A stretch of DNA of 64,000 bases from Bacillota bacterium (GTDB lineage Bacteria; Bacillota; Clostridia; Acetivibrionales; JAEXSP01). Positions 35,320 to 43,528 of this stretch are shown here, piece by piece. Both the position numbers and the translations under genes were made by a program. Each line of letters opens with the position of its first letter. Position 1 is the first letter of the stretch. The DNA lies in NCBI GenBank assembly GCA_023453795.1, contig JAEXSP010000007.1, positions 248,001 through 312,000 on the forward strand, written 5' to 3'. The notes under the pieces are model-generated. The model was not told the DNA's origin and searched no databases. It saw only the letters and a list, made by a program, of their open reading frames with translations.

Positions 35320-35531
35320 CTTCTCAAAATTTTATTGTTCTATAAAGAGAATATGTACATATATTTAATATTGATAAATCTTAATATGCCGCAATATTGC
35401 TTTGCCGGGAAGAAAATCATTGCGGCTGCCGAATAAGTTTAAAGTGCAAAGAAGTTAAATATAAGGCTTTTTTGTATTATAACAATAATGCTCAGCTCTG
35501 AGCTGTGTGAATAAAATAAGGGGGGTTGTTG
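35320..35531 (+). promoter_or_regulatory. Upstream region of spoIVA
   Basis: The spacer between the terminator and spoIVA should carry a mother-cell sigma-E promoter. The best match I see is AAATATA near 35456 with TATAACAAT near 35478; it is weak and spacing is not ideal. A small hairpin CAGCTCTGAGCTG lies at about 35493-35505. Confidence 0.3.
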
Positions 35532-37010
35532 GTGGAAAAGTACAACATTTACCAGCAAATTGCTGAAAGAACGCAGGGTGATATTTACATAGGAGTGGTT
35601 GGTCCGGTAAGAACAGGTAAATCAACCTTTATAAAGCGGTTTATGGATTTGCTCGTTATTCCGAATATAGAGAATGTCTATCAGAAGGAAAGGGCAAAAG
35701 ATGAGTTGCCGCAGAGCGCCACCGGACGCACCATTATGACAACCGAACCGAAATTTGTGCCTAATGAAGCAGTTGAGGTATTGATTGACGGAAATGTCCA
35801 GCTTAAGGTCAGGATGGTTGACTGTGTCGGGTATTTGGTTAAGGGAGCTCTGGGATATTTGGAAAACAATGCGCCTAGAATGGTTTCGACGCCATGGTTT
35901 GATTACCAGATTCCATTTGAAGAAGCTGCGGAACTAGGAACGAAAAAGGTTATAAATGATCATTCTACAATAGGCCTTGTTGTCGTTACAGACGGCAGCA
36001 TAACCGATTTGGAGAGGGAGGAGTATATTGAGGCTGAAAAGAGGGTTGTGACAGAATTAAGGGAAATAAATAAGCCCTTTGTCGTCATACTCAACTCAAT
36101 AAGGCCAAATGATCCAGAGACATTAAGCTTGAGGCAGGAGCTTGAAGAAAGATATTCCGTTCCTGTAATAAATGTCAATTGCGCGCAGCTTGACATGGAA
36201 GATATAAATAACATAATGGAAAGAATTCTTTTCGAATTTCCCATAAGTGAGATCGGCATTAATATGCCAAGATGGATAGAGACTTTAGACGACAGCCATT
36301 GGCTCAAGATTGATGCTATACGGTCCATCAGGGAGTCCTTTAGAAACATAACCAAGATAAGCGAAATCAGGGATTCTGTTGAGAGGTTCGGCGATTATGA
36401 TTTTATCAAGAAAGCTTATATAGATAGAATCAATCCTGGAGATGGAAGTGTACAGGTCGAATTAAATGTTGCTGACGGGCTTTTCTATCGTGTACTGAGT
36501 GAAAGTACAGGATTGGAGATCGACGGTGATCACCAGCTCATAGGTCTTATGAAGGAGCTTTCGCAAGTGAAGAGAGAGTATGACAGAATTGAATATGCTC
36601 TTCATGAAGTAAAGGTTAAGGGCTATGGGATGGTTACCCCTCAAATGGAGGAAATGACGCTTGAGGAACCGGAAATAATAAAGCAGGGCAGCCGGTTCGG
36701 TGTCAAACTCAAAGCAAGCGCCCCTTCAATTCATATGATACGGGCAGACATAGAAACAGAAATTGCGCCCCTTGTAGGTACAGAGAAGCAATCTGAAGAG
36801 CTTGTAAATTACCTGATGAAGGAATTTGAGGGCGATCCGGGAAGAATATGGGAATCGAACATATTCGGCAAGTCACTTCATGAATTGGTAAGCGAGGGCC
36901 TTCAGAACAAACTGTACAGGATGCCTGAAGACGCACAGTATAAGATCCAGGAAACTTTACAGAGAATTATCAATGAAGGCAGCGGTGGGTTGATCTGCAT
37001 AATACTCTAG
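35532..37010 (+). CDS. spoIVA: Stage IV sporulation protein A
   Basis: A 492-residue SpoIVA, the ATPase that polymerises on the forespore surface to form the basement layer of the spore coat. Walker A GPVRTGKST lies at about 24-32, the central part follows the family closely, and the C terminus ends GGLICIIL as in Bacillus. The length equals that of the B. subtilis protein. I start at GTG 35532 (MEKYNIYQQIAERTQGDIY), six bases after a run of G; TTG codons at 35526 and 35529 overlap that site. It is made in the mother cell under sigma-E in relatives. It is convergent with yabG, sharing a terminator. Confidence 0.96.
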   Translation: MEKYNIYQQIAERTQGDIYIGVVGPVRTGKSTFIKRFMDLLVIPNIENVYQKERAKDELPQSATGRTIMTTEPKFVPNEAVEVLIDGNVQLKVRMVDCVGYLVKGALGYLENNAPRMVSTPWFDYQIPFEEAAELGTKKVINDHSTIGLVVVTDGSITDLEREEYIEAEKRVVTELREINKPFVVILNSIRPNDPETLSLRQELEERYSVPVINVNCAQLDMEDINNIMERILFEFPISEIGINMPRWIETLDDSHWLKIDAIRSIRESFRNITKISEIRDSVERFGDYDFIKKAYIDRINPGDGSVQVELNVADGLFYRVLSESTGLEIDGDHQLIGLMKELSQVKREYDRIEYALHEVKVKGYGMVTPQMEEMTLEEPEIIKQGSRFGVKLKASAPSIHMIRADIETEIAPLVGTEKQSEELVNYLMKEFEGDPGRIWESNIFGKSLHELVSEGLQNKLYRMPEDAQYKIQETLQRIINEGSGGLICIIL

Positions 37011-37036
37011 CATTGGGAATCAAGAGTTAATTATTA

Positions 37037-37068
37037 AAAAAGATTCGGGTTTTCGGCCCGAATCTTTT
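37037..37068. terminator. Shared bidirectional terminator of spoIVA and yabG
   Basis: A 12-base-pair stem AAAAGATTCGGG/CCCGAATCTTTT; the right arm touches the yabG stop codon. It serves both converging genes. Confidence 0.85.
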
Positions 37069-37882
37069 AGTTGTAGAGGTGACCGTATGTGTTGATGCCG
37101 CCTATGCCATCCTTTCCCGTAACAGTTATTTTTGCTATCTGCCGGGGAGTCAGCAGTATTCTATGGTCTGTCAGAGCAACCTTTTCCGATACAAGAGCCG
37201 GATCCAGCACATTTATAAGCACTCTTCCGGGGGAGCTTGCGAAATTGGCGCCTGCATCGATGATAGCCTCATAATTGGACTGGCAGGCACCTGCGAATAT
37301 GCAAAGCTTGTCAAAGTCAGGCTGGTATTGTCTTGCCTCATGGACAGACTGAACAAAGTATTTTGAGTTGGAATAGTTATTAAGAGAATTAACATCACCT
37401 GTACCTTTTTTCATGCTGTCATGGCCTGTAATAACAAGTAAGTCAGGGTTGTTTGCCTCAAGCAGATTCCTTATGAAATATGGCTGTTCGGACTCATCAG
37501 CCAGTTTTCCGACTGCCCTCAGATTAAACTTGGCGTAGTGCTTAAGACAAATATCCAGATATTCGCTGTCAGAATCCAGATGAAGTATTCTGCTCACTCT
37601 TGCTCTGTATTTTCTGAAAAGCGGCACCCTGTGGAAGACCGGCCTTACAGTAGAGTTTCTTTCGCACTCGGAAATGCCGCGCTTAATGTGGTTCGTAACT
37701 TCAGATGAGTCGTGTTTAAGCAGGTCGCTGGCGCGGGAATCTGCTTTGAGTCTGTAAAGAAGGCCTTTAAGAACATAAACGGGTTCTGCGTCTCTGCTTT
37801 GTTTTATGTCTACTATTCTGAAGTAGACATCCCCGTTATAGGATTTTCTTGTCACAATGTCGCCTATGTTAAGGCTCCCCAT
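37067..37882 (-). CDS. yabG: Sporulation-specific protease YabG
   Basis: A 271-residue YabG, the cysteine protease that processes spore-coat proteins. Family stretches are LNIGDIVTRKSYNGDVYFRI at the N terminus, HLDSDSEYLDICLKHYAKFN in the middle, LLVITGHDSMKKG and LCIFAGACQSNYEAIIDAGA with the Cys-containing motif, and the GIGGINTYGHLY end. I choose the ATG at 37882, with GAGG eight bases upstream; a GTG at 37891 lies inside that site. In Bacillus it is a sigma-K gene. It faces spoIVA, another coat gene, across a shared terminator. Confidence 0.95.
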   Translation of the reverse strand: MGSLNIGDIVTRKSYNGDVYFRIVDIKQSRDAEPVYVLKGLLYRLKADSRASDLLKHDSSEVTNHIKRGISECERNSTVRPVFHRVPLFRKYRARVSRILHLDSDSEYLDICLKHYAKFNLRAVGKLADESEQPYFIRNLLEANNPDLLVITGHDSMKKGTGDVNSLNNYSNSKYFVQSVHEARQYQPDFDKLCIFAGACQSNYEAIIDAGANFASSPGRVLINVLDPALVSEKVALTDHRILLTPRQIAKITVTGKDGIGGINTYGHLYN

Positions 37883-38110
37883 ATTATACACCTCACATAA
37901 AATGTCTATTTTACATAATATGCCGGACTGGTAAGAAGGGAACCTTGTGTTCGTAGAACAATTAAGAATAAATAGTAAAGAATTAAAACTAAATAGCCAA
38001 AGTTATGTAAGGATGTTTTGTTCACAGGACATTATTGAGGTGCGGATTAGCGATTGGGATATATATTGTCTTGTATTACAAATATTAGAAAAGCTTAGAA
38101 TGATCACCTT

Positions 38111-38139
38111 TTGACAATGAAAATTAATAAAGATATAAT
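38111..38139 (+). promoter_or_regulatory. Consensus sigma-A promoter for the SPFH gene
   Basis: A perfect TTGACA (38111-38116), 17-base spacer and TATAAT (38134-38139), 36 bases before the start codon. The rest of the 293-base gap behind it shows no other clear feature. Confidence 0.9.
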
Positions 38140-38175
38140 TTTCTTGAATCCGATAAATTTAGAAGGAGGTATATT

Positions 38176-39111
38176 ATGGCTTTAGGGGGTTACTTGTTAA
38201 TCGGTATTGTTGTTGTTGTTTTCATTTTTCTCTTATCAAACATAGTTACAGTAGATCAGGGGCACATACTTATCATAACCCAGTTCGGCAGATATAAAAG
38301 ATTCATGAGGCCAGGGCTTGGTGTTAAATTGCCTTGGGAAAAGAGGTACCTAAGACTTTCGCTCCAGAACAGAGCGATGGAGCTTAATTTTCAGGCTATT
38401 ACAAAAGACCAGGCAAATGTTTATTTTAAAGCGATGCTGCTCTACTCTGTTGCAAGTGACAGTGAGGAGACATTTAAGAACGCAACATTTTCATTTAATT
38501 CAGGTGCTGAGTTCACACTGGCAATGCAAAAACTGGTTGAAGGAGAAGTAAGAGCTTATGTTGCAACCAAAAACCAGGATCAGATTCTTGGTGAAAGGCA
38601 GGAAATGGCTGCAAGCATAAAGGAACATGTAGATCAAAAGATCGAGATTTGGGGCTATGCTCTGCATGACATACAGATTACAGACCTTCAGTTTGATAAG
38701 GAGATTACCGAAAGTATGGCGAAGGTTGTGTCATCCTTTAACTTGAGAAAGGCTGCTGAAAATGAAGGCGCTGCTCTTCTCATCAAGAAAACCAAGGAAG
38801 CTGAGGCGGAAGGAGCCTTTATTAAGATACAGGCTGAGTCTGAAAGAGAAGCCTGGAAGAAAAAAGGAGAAGGCCTTGCGGCTTTCCGTGAAGAGGTTTC
38901 AAAGGGTATAAAAGTGGCTGTTGAAGAGCTTAAAGGTGCAGAAGTTGATCCTTCATACCTGCTTTTCTTCATGTATACCGAGACCTTGAAGCATATTGCT
39001 GAAAAGGGTGCAGGCAGCACAATATTCATTGATTCAAGCGCAAACGCACAGGAAAAGGTTATGCAGCAGTTTGCAGGTTTGATGGGAGCAGGAAAAGTGA
39101 AAAACAATTAG
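38176..39111 (+). CDS. SPFH/prohibitin-like membrane protein
   Basis: A 311-residue SPFH-domain protein. One N-terminal transmembrane helix (YLLIGIVVVVFIFLLSNIVT, about 6-25) is followed by the SPFH domain (VDQGHILIITQFGRYKRFMRPGLG, FQAITKDQANVYFKAMLLYS) and a long helical region rich in Ala/Glu/Lys (about 190-250) that likely forms a coiled coil and drives oligomerisation. SPFH proteins form membrane microdomain scaffolds and often regulate membrane proteases. No NfeD or FtsH gene is adjacent, so the partner is unknown. It has a consensus promoter and its own terminator, so it is monocistronic and probably well expressed. Confidence 0.85.
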   Translation: MALGGYLLIGIVVVVFIFLLSNIVTVDQGHILIITQFGRYKRFMRPGLGVKLPWEKRYLRLSLQNRAMELNFQAITKDQANVYFKAMLLYSVASDSEETFKNATFSFNSGAEFTLAMQKLVEGEVRAYVATKNQDQILGERQEMAASIKEHVDQKIEIWGYALHDIQITDLQFDKEITESMAKVVSSFNLRKAAENEGAALLIKKTKEAEAEGAFIKIQAESEREAWKKKGEGLAAFREEVSKGIKVAVEELKGAEVDPSYLLFFMYTETLKHIAEKGAGSTIFIDSSANAQEKVMQQFAGLMGAGKVKNN

Positions 39112-39139
39112 TATAAATAGCACACTTACAGAAATTATC

Positions 39140-39180
39140 AAAGAAATAAGACAATTTTTTGTTTTATTTCTTTGTTTTTT
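39140..39180 (+). terminator. Intrinsic terminator after the SPFH gene
   Basis: Stem AAAGAAATAA/TTATTTCTTT followed by a T-run. Confidence 0.75.
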
Positions 39181-39191
39181 TACAAAAAATA

Positions 39192-39220
39192 TTGACATCG
39201 AGACTACAACAAGATAAAAA
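39192..39220 (+). promoter_or_regulatory. Candidate promoter for pgcA
   Basis: A perfect TTGACA at 39192-39197 with a poor -10 (TAAAAA) after 17 bases; nearby TATATA is an alternative -10. Confidence 0.4.
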
Positions 39221-39258
39221 TATATATTATATGAAATTACATGCACAGGAGGAGCAAC

Positions 39259-41004
39259 ATGGACGCTCAGGCAAATTTTAAATTCTGGTTGGAAAGTGAT
39301 TACTTTGATTCAGATACAAAGGCGGAATTAAATAGAATAAAGGACGATCCCAAGGAGATAGAAGAAAGGTTCTACAGGGAGCTGGAATTCGGGACCGGGG
39401 GCTTGCGGGGGATTATCGGAGCAGGTACCAACAGAATGAACATTTATACGGTAAGGAAGGCATCTCAAGGTCTTGCAAATTATATCTCGAAAAAGGGAGA
39501 AGAGTCAAAGAAAAAAGGAATTGTAATTGCTTACGATTCAAGATTCATGTCGCCGGAATTTTCTCTGGAGGCGGCAAAGGTTTTTGCCGGCAACGGCATT
39601 AAAGCGTTTCTTTTTGATGAATTAAGACCTACACCCGAGCTTTCTTTTGCAGTCAGGGAGCTTGGCGCTTCGGCAGGAATAGTTGTTACGGCAAGCCATA
39701 ACCCAAAGGAATACAATGGTTATAAGGTATATGGAGAAGATGGCGGACAGCTTTCACTCGAAGGTTCTAATGCCGTACTGGAAGAGATTAGCGGAATCAG
39801 TGACATAACTTCTGTAAAGTTGGCAGATAAGGATGATGCCATAAAAAAAGGCCTTATTCAAATTATCGGCAGGGAAATTGATGATGTTTACCTTTCCAAA
39901 TTAAAGACACTTGGCATAAACCCTGATCTCGTTAAAAAGGTGGCTGATACATGTAAAATAGTCTATACACCTATACATGGCTCAGGAAATAAATTGGTCA
40001 GAAGGATACTTTCCGAGATAGGATTCAAAAATGTTCTGGTAGTCAAAGAACAGGAGCTTCCGGATTCTTCATTTTCAACCGTAAAATCACCGAACCCTGA
40101 AGAAAAGGCTGCATTTACAATAGCTATCGAACTTGCAAAAAAGGAAGATGTAGACCTTATAATCGGTACTGATCCGGATTGTGACAGGGTTGGAATTGTT
40201 GTTAGAAATGCAGAGGGTGACTATGTTACACTAACCGGCAATCAAACTGGCTGTCTCCTATTGGAATATATTCTTTCCCAGAAAAAAGCCAAGGGAGAGC
40301 TTCCGTCAAATGGCTTTGTTGTCAAGACAATAGTAACTACCGAACTTTCAAGAACTATTGCCAAACACTATGATGTTGAACTTGTGGAGGTACTGACCGG
40401 TTTCAAATTTATTGGTGAGAAGATTAAGCTGCTGGATGAGAACGGAGATAAAAAATACCTGTTCGGATACGAAGAAAGCTATGGGTATCTCGCCGGGACT
40501 TTTGCCAGAGACAAGGACGGAGTTGTAGCCTCAATGCTTATAGCGGAGATGGCAGCTTACTATAAGACAAGGGGTATGTCCCTGTACGAGGGTCTGCAGG
40601 AAATATTTAAAAAGTACGGTTATAGCCTTGAAGGAATAAATTCATTCACATTAGCGGGCAAAGAGGGTATTGAGAAGATAAAGGGCACAATGCAGAAATT
40701 AAGGGACGAAAAGCCTGTTACCTTCGGAACCTCCTCTGTTAAAGCAATACGTGATTATCAGAAGGGCGAAAGGATAGACCTTGAGGATGGAAATAAGGAA
40801 AAACTCACTCTTCCGGAGTCTGATGTACTATATTATGAAATGAAAGATGGTTCGTGGTTCTGTATCAGACCATCGGGAACCGAGCCTAAAATCAAGATTT
40901 ACTATGGAGTTGCCGACTCAACCAAGGAATTATCCGAGAAAAGACTTCAAAGCCTGCAGGAAAATGTATTGTCAAAAGTGAAGCCAATGCTTTATGAAGG
41001 ATAA
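39259..41004 (+). CDS. pgcA: Alpha-phosphoglucomutase/phosphomannomutase
   Basis: A 581-residue alpha-D-phosphohexomutase of the long PgcA type, the same length as the Bacillus enzyme. It interconverts glucose-6-phosphate and glucose-1-phosphate. The active-site phosphoserine loop is VVTASHNPKEYNGYK around 140-154, the metal loop is GTDPDCDRVGI around 300-310, the sugar-binding loop is GYEESYGYL around 401-409, and the phosphate loop RPSGTEPKIK lies near the C terminus. The ATG at 39259 follows AGGAGGAG. Glucose-1-phosphate could feed the alpha-glucan cluster 30 kb away; that link is inference. Confidence 0.92.
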   Translation: MDAQANFKFWLESDYFDSDTKAELNRIKDDPKEIEERFYRELEFGTGGLRGIIGAGTNRMNIYTVRKASQGLANYISKKGEESKKKGIVIAYDSRFMSPEFSLEAAKVFAGNGIKAFLFDELRPTPELSFAVRELGASAGIVVTASHNPKEYNGYKVYGEDGGQLSLEGSNAVLEEISGISDITSVKLADKDDAIKKGLIQIIGREIDDVYLSKLKTLGINPDLVKKVADTCKIVYTPIHGSGNKLVRRILSEIGFKNVLVVKEQELPDSSFSTVKSPNPEEKAAFTIAIELAKKEDVDLIIGTDPDCDRVGIVVRNAEGDYVTLTGNQTGCLLLEYILSQKKAKGELPSNGFVVKTIVTTELSRTIAKHYDVELVEVLTGFKFIGEKIKLLDENGDKKYLFGYEESYGYLAGTFARDKDGVVASMLIAEMAAYYKTRGMSLYEGLQEIFKKYGYSLEGINSFTLAGKEGIEKIKGTMQKLRDEKPVTFGTSSVKAIRDYQKGERIDLEDGNKEKLTLPESDVLYYEMKDGSWFCIRPSGTEPKIKIYYGVADSTKELSEKRLQSLQENVLSKVKPMLYEG

Positions 41005-41017
41005 TATAAGCAGAATG

Positions 41018-41149
41018 GGAGGACTTGTGGCCTGTACCGTCTAAAAGTTATAGATAAGCAGGCCACAACATCAAGGAAGTGTATTTGTAACACTTTGAAT
41101 GAATATAAGACTTAAGTGTTACAAAACACTTGATGTCCTCCTGTTTTTA
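41018..41149. other. Three-way-junction palindrome / terminator after pgcA
   Basis: An outer stem GGAGGAC/GTCCTCC (41018-41024 with 41135-41141) encloses two hairpins: TTGTGGCCTG/CAGGCCACAA (41025-41034 with 41059-41068) and CATCAAG...TTGTAACACTT pairing AAGTGTTACAA...CTTGATG (41069-41095 with 41114-41135). A TGTTTTTA tract follows. It starts 13 bases after pgcA and lies between convergent genes, so it can act as a terminator, but the architecture is more elaborate than needed. Confidence 0.7.
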
Positions 41150-41163
41150 TTAGGGGGATAATA

Positions 41164-41799
41164 CTAACTGAAGTATTTTATCATCCCCAAAATGGCACTG
41201 TATCTCGCAGCGATTTCATTCAGAATCATTTCGCAAGGGCTCTCTTCTTTCAATTTTTCTCTCGAAATACAGTTATTGTAAATATCAAGCTTTACGGATG
41301 CACAAATATGACATGGCCTTTTACCGCGGATCATACCAAGGAAAATTCCCTCTAAAGCCTCATAATTAGATATTGCTACGGGTTGACGCCCTGAGGTGAA
41401 ATGCTTGAAGTAGCTTTTTCCATTAAGCCGCTCAAAATCAGTGCATGGAGTTCTGAATATCCATGGTGCGATACCTTCACCATTATTGTCGATCCGGTCG
41501 CAAACATGCTCATAGGTTCCCGGCAGAAGAAGGCTGCAATCGTCATATACCTTTTTCGAACAGCTGAAGCAGTATTTATGGCATGACGATTTGGTCAGAT
41601 TTGAACAGAAGGAACAGCAAATGAAATAAGTATTCAGGTGTTTTTTATATATTTCCGGACCGATATACGTTAAAAAATGTCTCCTGTATTTGTTATCATC
41701 CGATAATAGACTTGAATGGGTGCTAACATTTCCTGAGAGTTCTTTTTGATGCTTTTTATTAAAAAATAAGAGTTTGTGTTTCAATGAATCTATATTCAT
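41164..41799 (-). CDS. Cysteine-rich hypothetical protein
   Basis: A 211-residue protein that I do not recognise. It has 13 cysteines, many in pairs suited to metal binding: CCSFC at 61-65, CHKYCFSC at 73-80, and CHIC at 163-166. There is no signal peptide or membrane segment, so the cysteines are likely cytoplasmic and metal-bound rather than disulfide-linked. A recognisable block is GKSYFKHFTSGRQPVAISNY. A GGAG ribosome binding site precedes the ATG at 41799. It stands alone between pgcA and the HD-GYP gene. Confidence 0.6.
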   Translation of the reverse strand: MNIDSLKHKLLFFNKKHQKELSGNVSTHSSLLSDDNKYRRHFLTYIGPEIYKKHLNTYFICCSFCSNLTKSSCHKYCFSCSKKVYDDCSLLLPGTYEHVCDRIDNNGEGIAPWIFRTPCTDFERLNGKSYFKHFTSGRQPVAISNYEALEGIFLGMIRGKRPCHICASVKLDIYNNCISREKLKEESPCEMILNEIAARYSAILGMIKYFS

Positions 41800-42236
41800 A
41801 TTACATCCGCTCCGATATGTTTTAAAGTTATTTTACCATAATCGGCAAATATGGGTACATTTCCCAAGCGGTTATTCCGTAAACTCTGGTAACCAAAGTT
41901 GAATTGGGAGACATTGCCTGAATGAGAGTAATCAATTGTAAAATTTTATGTTGACAGGATAGGACTTTTGAACTATTTAATTCAAATTTGAGCACTAGAT
42001 TTATGGGACTATAGTCCTGCATTTTGCTTAAATGCTTTAAAAAAGGCTTATTTAAACATTTATGAGCAGGATTTTATAAAATAGTGTCGAATAAAATGAC
42101 TGTAATAAATTTGTAACTATTATACTCTTTTGCTTAGCGTTTTAAGAAATATGCATTTTGTAATTGTTGGTTTGCAACACTAAAGAGAAGTCAGAAGAAT
42201 TAAAGCAAACTTATTAGACTGTGGTTGGAGGCTTAA
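41800..42236. promoter_or_regulatory. 437-base divergent region upstream of the HD-GYP gene
   Basis: This is the largest gap in the window. It holds a plus-strand promoter candidate, TTGACA (41951-41956), spacer 17, TATTTA (41974-41979), and a perfect 12-base palindrome GGACTATAGTCC at 42006-42017. A second possible -10, TATACT, lies at 42121-42126. I found no c-di-GMP riboswitch core, no small ORF with a ribosome binding site and no terminator. Confidence 0.45.
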
Positions 42237-43301
42237 ATGCGTAGGGTTCATATTGATGAAGTTGAAGAAGGCGCTAAACTTGCAAAGACAATTTTTACCT
42301 TGGATGGCAGGATGCTGTTGACACGGGGTATTGAATTGAGAAAAACCTTTATTGACAAGATAAGAAATGTTGGAATAACCGAACTTTATATAGAAGATCA
42401 AATTTCAGACGGAATAATCATAAGTGATGTAGTTTTGGAGAATACAAGGCAAGAAGCAAAGCAGCTGGTCAAAAACCTGATGGAAGACTTTACTGAGACA
42501 ACCGGAATAAATGCCGGAGGGGTACTTAATATAGTCAATAAATTAATAGATGAATTACTTTCAAATAAAGAGGTCTTGATAAACCTTTCGGATATAAAAT
42601 CAGTAGATGATTATACATTCGAACATTCGGTCAACGTCTGCATACTTTCCTTAATAACCGGGATTGGATTAGGGTACGACACATCAAGGCTCCAGGATTT
42701 GGGGACAGGGGCTATTCTTCATGATATCGGCAAGCTAAGGATACCTGAGACAATACTAAAAAAACCTTCGCAATTGACAGTTGAAGAATTCGAAGAGATA
42801 AAAAAACATACAATATACGGCTATGAAATACTTAAGGACAATAAAAAAGTAAGTATGATTGCAGCATTTATTGCATTCGGGCACCATGAGAGGTTTGACG
42901 GCAGCGGCTATCCGTTGCAGCTGAGGGGTGATAATATTCACCAATGTGCCAGAATAGTTGCGATTGCCGACGTATATGATGCTTTAACCTCTGACAGGGT
43001 CTACAGGAAAAAGCTTCGCCCAAGTGAAGTAATAGAATACATAACCTCGCTGGGTTCACACCATTTTGACAAGGAAATAGTCGAGAGCTTTATGTCTTTC
43101 ATAGCGGTATACCCTGTAGGCAGCGGGGTTCTTCTGAACACGCAGGAAAGGGCAATTGTTGTGAAAGCCAACAAAAGCCACCCGACTAAACCTGTTGTAA
43201 GGGTCATATACAGCAAGGACAAGATAAAATTGGAATCCTTCTATGAAATTGATCTTATACAAAATCCGAATGTTGTAATTTTAGCATCTTGCAATTTGTA
43301 A
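42237..43301 (+). CDS. HD-GYP domain phosphohydrolase
   Basis: A 354-residue protein with an N-terminal DUF3391-like segment (about 1-70) and an HD-GYP domain (about 115-300). The catalytic HD pair is in GAILHDIGKLRIPE (162-163) and the GYP signature is intact as HHERFDGSGYP (216-226), so it is predicted to be an active c-di-GMP phosphodiesterase. The last 60 residues form an extra beta domain common in clostridial members (VGSGVLLNTQERAIVVKANK). There is no transmembrane or receiver domain, so the input signal is unknown. A GGAGG site precedes the ATG; a terminator follows. Confidence 0.88.
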   Translation: MRRVHIDEVEEGAKLAKTIFTLDGRMLLTRGIELRKTFIDKIRNVGITELYIEDQISDGIIISDVVLENTRQEAKQLVKNLMEDFTETTGINAGGVLNIVNKLIDELLSNKEVLINLSDIKSVDDYTFEHSVNVCILSLITGIGLGYDTSRLQDLGTGAILHDIGKLRIPETILKKPSQLTVEEFEEIKKHTIYGYEILKDNKKVSMIAAFIAFGHHERFDGSGYPLQLRGDNIHQCARIVAIADVYDALTSDRVYRKKLRPSEVIEYITSLGSHHFDKEIVESFMSFIAVYPVGSGVLLNTQERAIVVKANKSHPTKPVVRVIYSKDKIKLESFYEIDLIQNPNVVILASCNL

Positions 43302-43317
43302 ATTCTTAAGCTTTCCT

Positions 43318-43347
43318 GAACCTGGAAACATAACCGGGTTCTTTTTT
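43318..43347 (+). terminator. Intrinsic terminator after the HD-GYP gene
   Basis: Stem GAACCTGG/ACCGGGTTC (one mismatch) followed by six T residues. Confidence 0.75.
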
Positions 43348-43401
43348 GTTGTCCGGGATCAGAGCAGGCCGGGGTAGGAAACAGCTTTAGCAGAGTCAAT
43401 A

Positions 43402-43431
43402 TTGAATTAAGAGGTATAACTTTGTTATACT
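43402..43431 (+). promoter_or_regulatory. Candidate sigma-A promoter for dnaE
   Basis: TTGAAT (43402-43407), 18-base spacer, TATACT (43426-43431), about 100 bases before dnaE. Confidence 0.5.
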
Positions 43432-43528
43432 TGTAAGAGGTAATAAATGCGGATTGCTGATTTAATTATATAAAATTGTGGGCTGAAGACTTGGTATAGT
43501 CAAGATGCTGCACAACGGAGGAAAGATA

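Noticed and set aside
41800..42236. c-di-GMP riboswitch before the HD-GYP gene
   Set aside because: The conserved core elements of the class I aptamer are not seen in this region.
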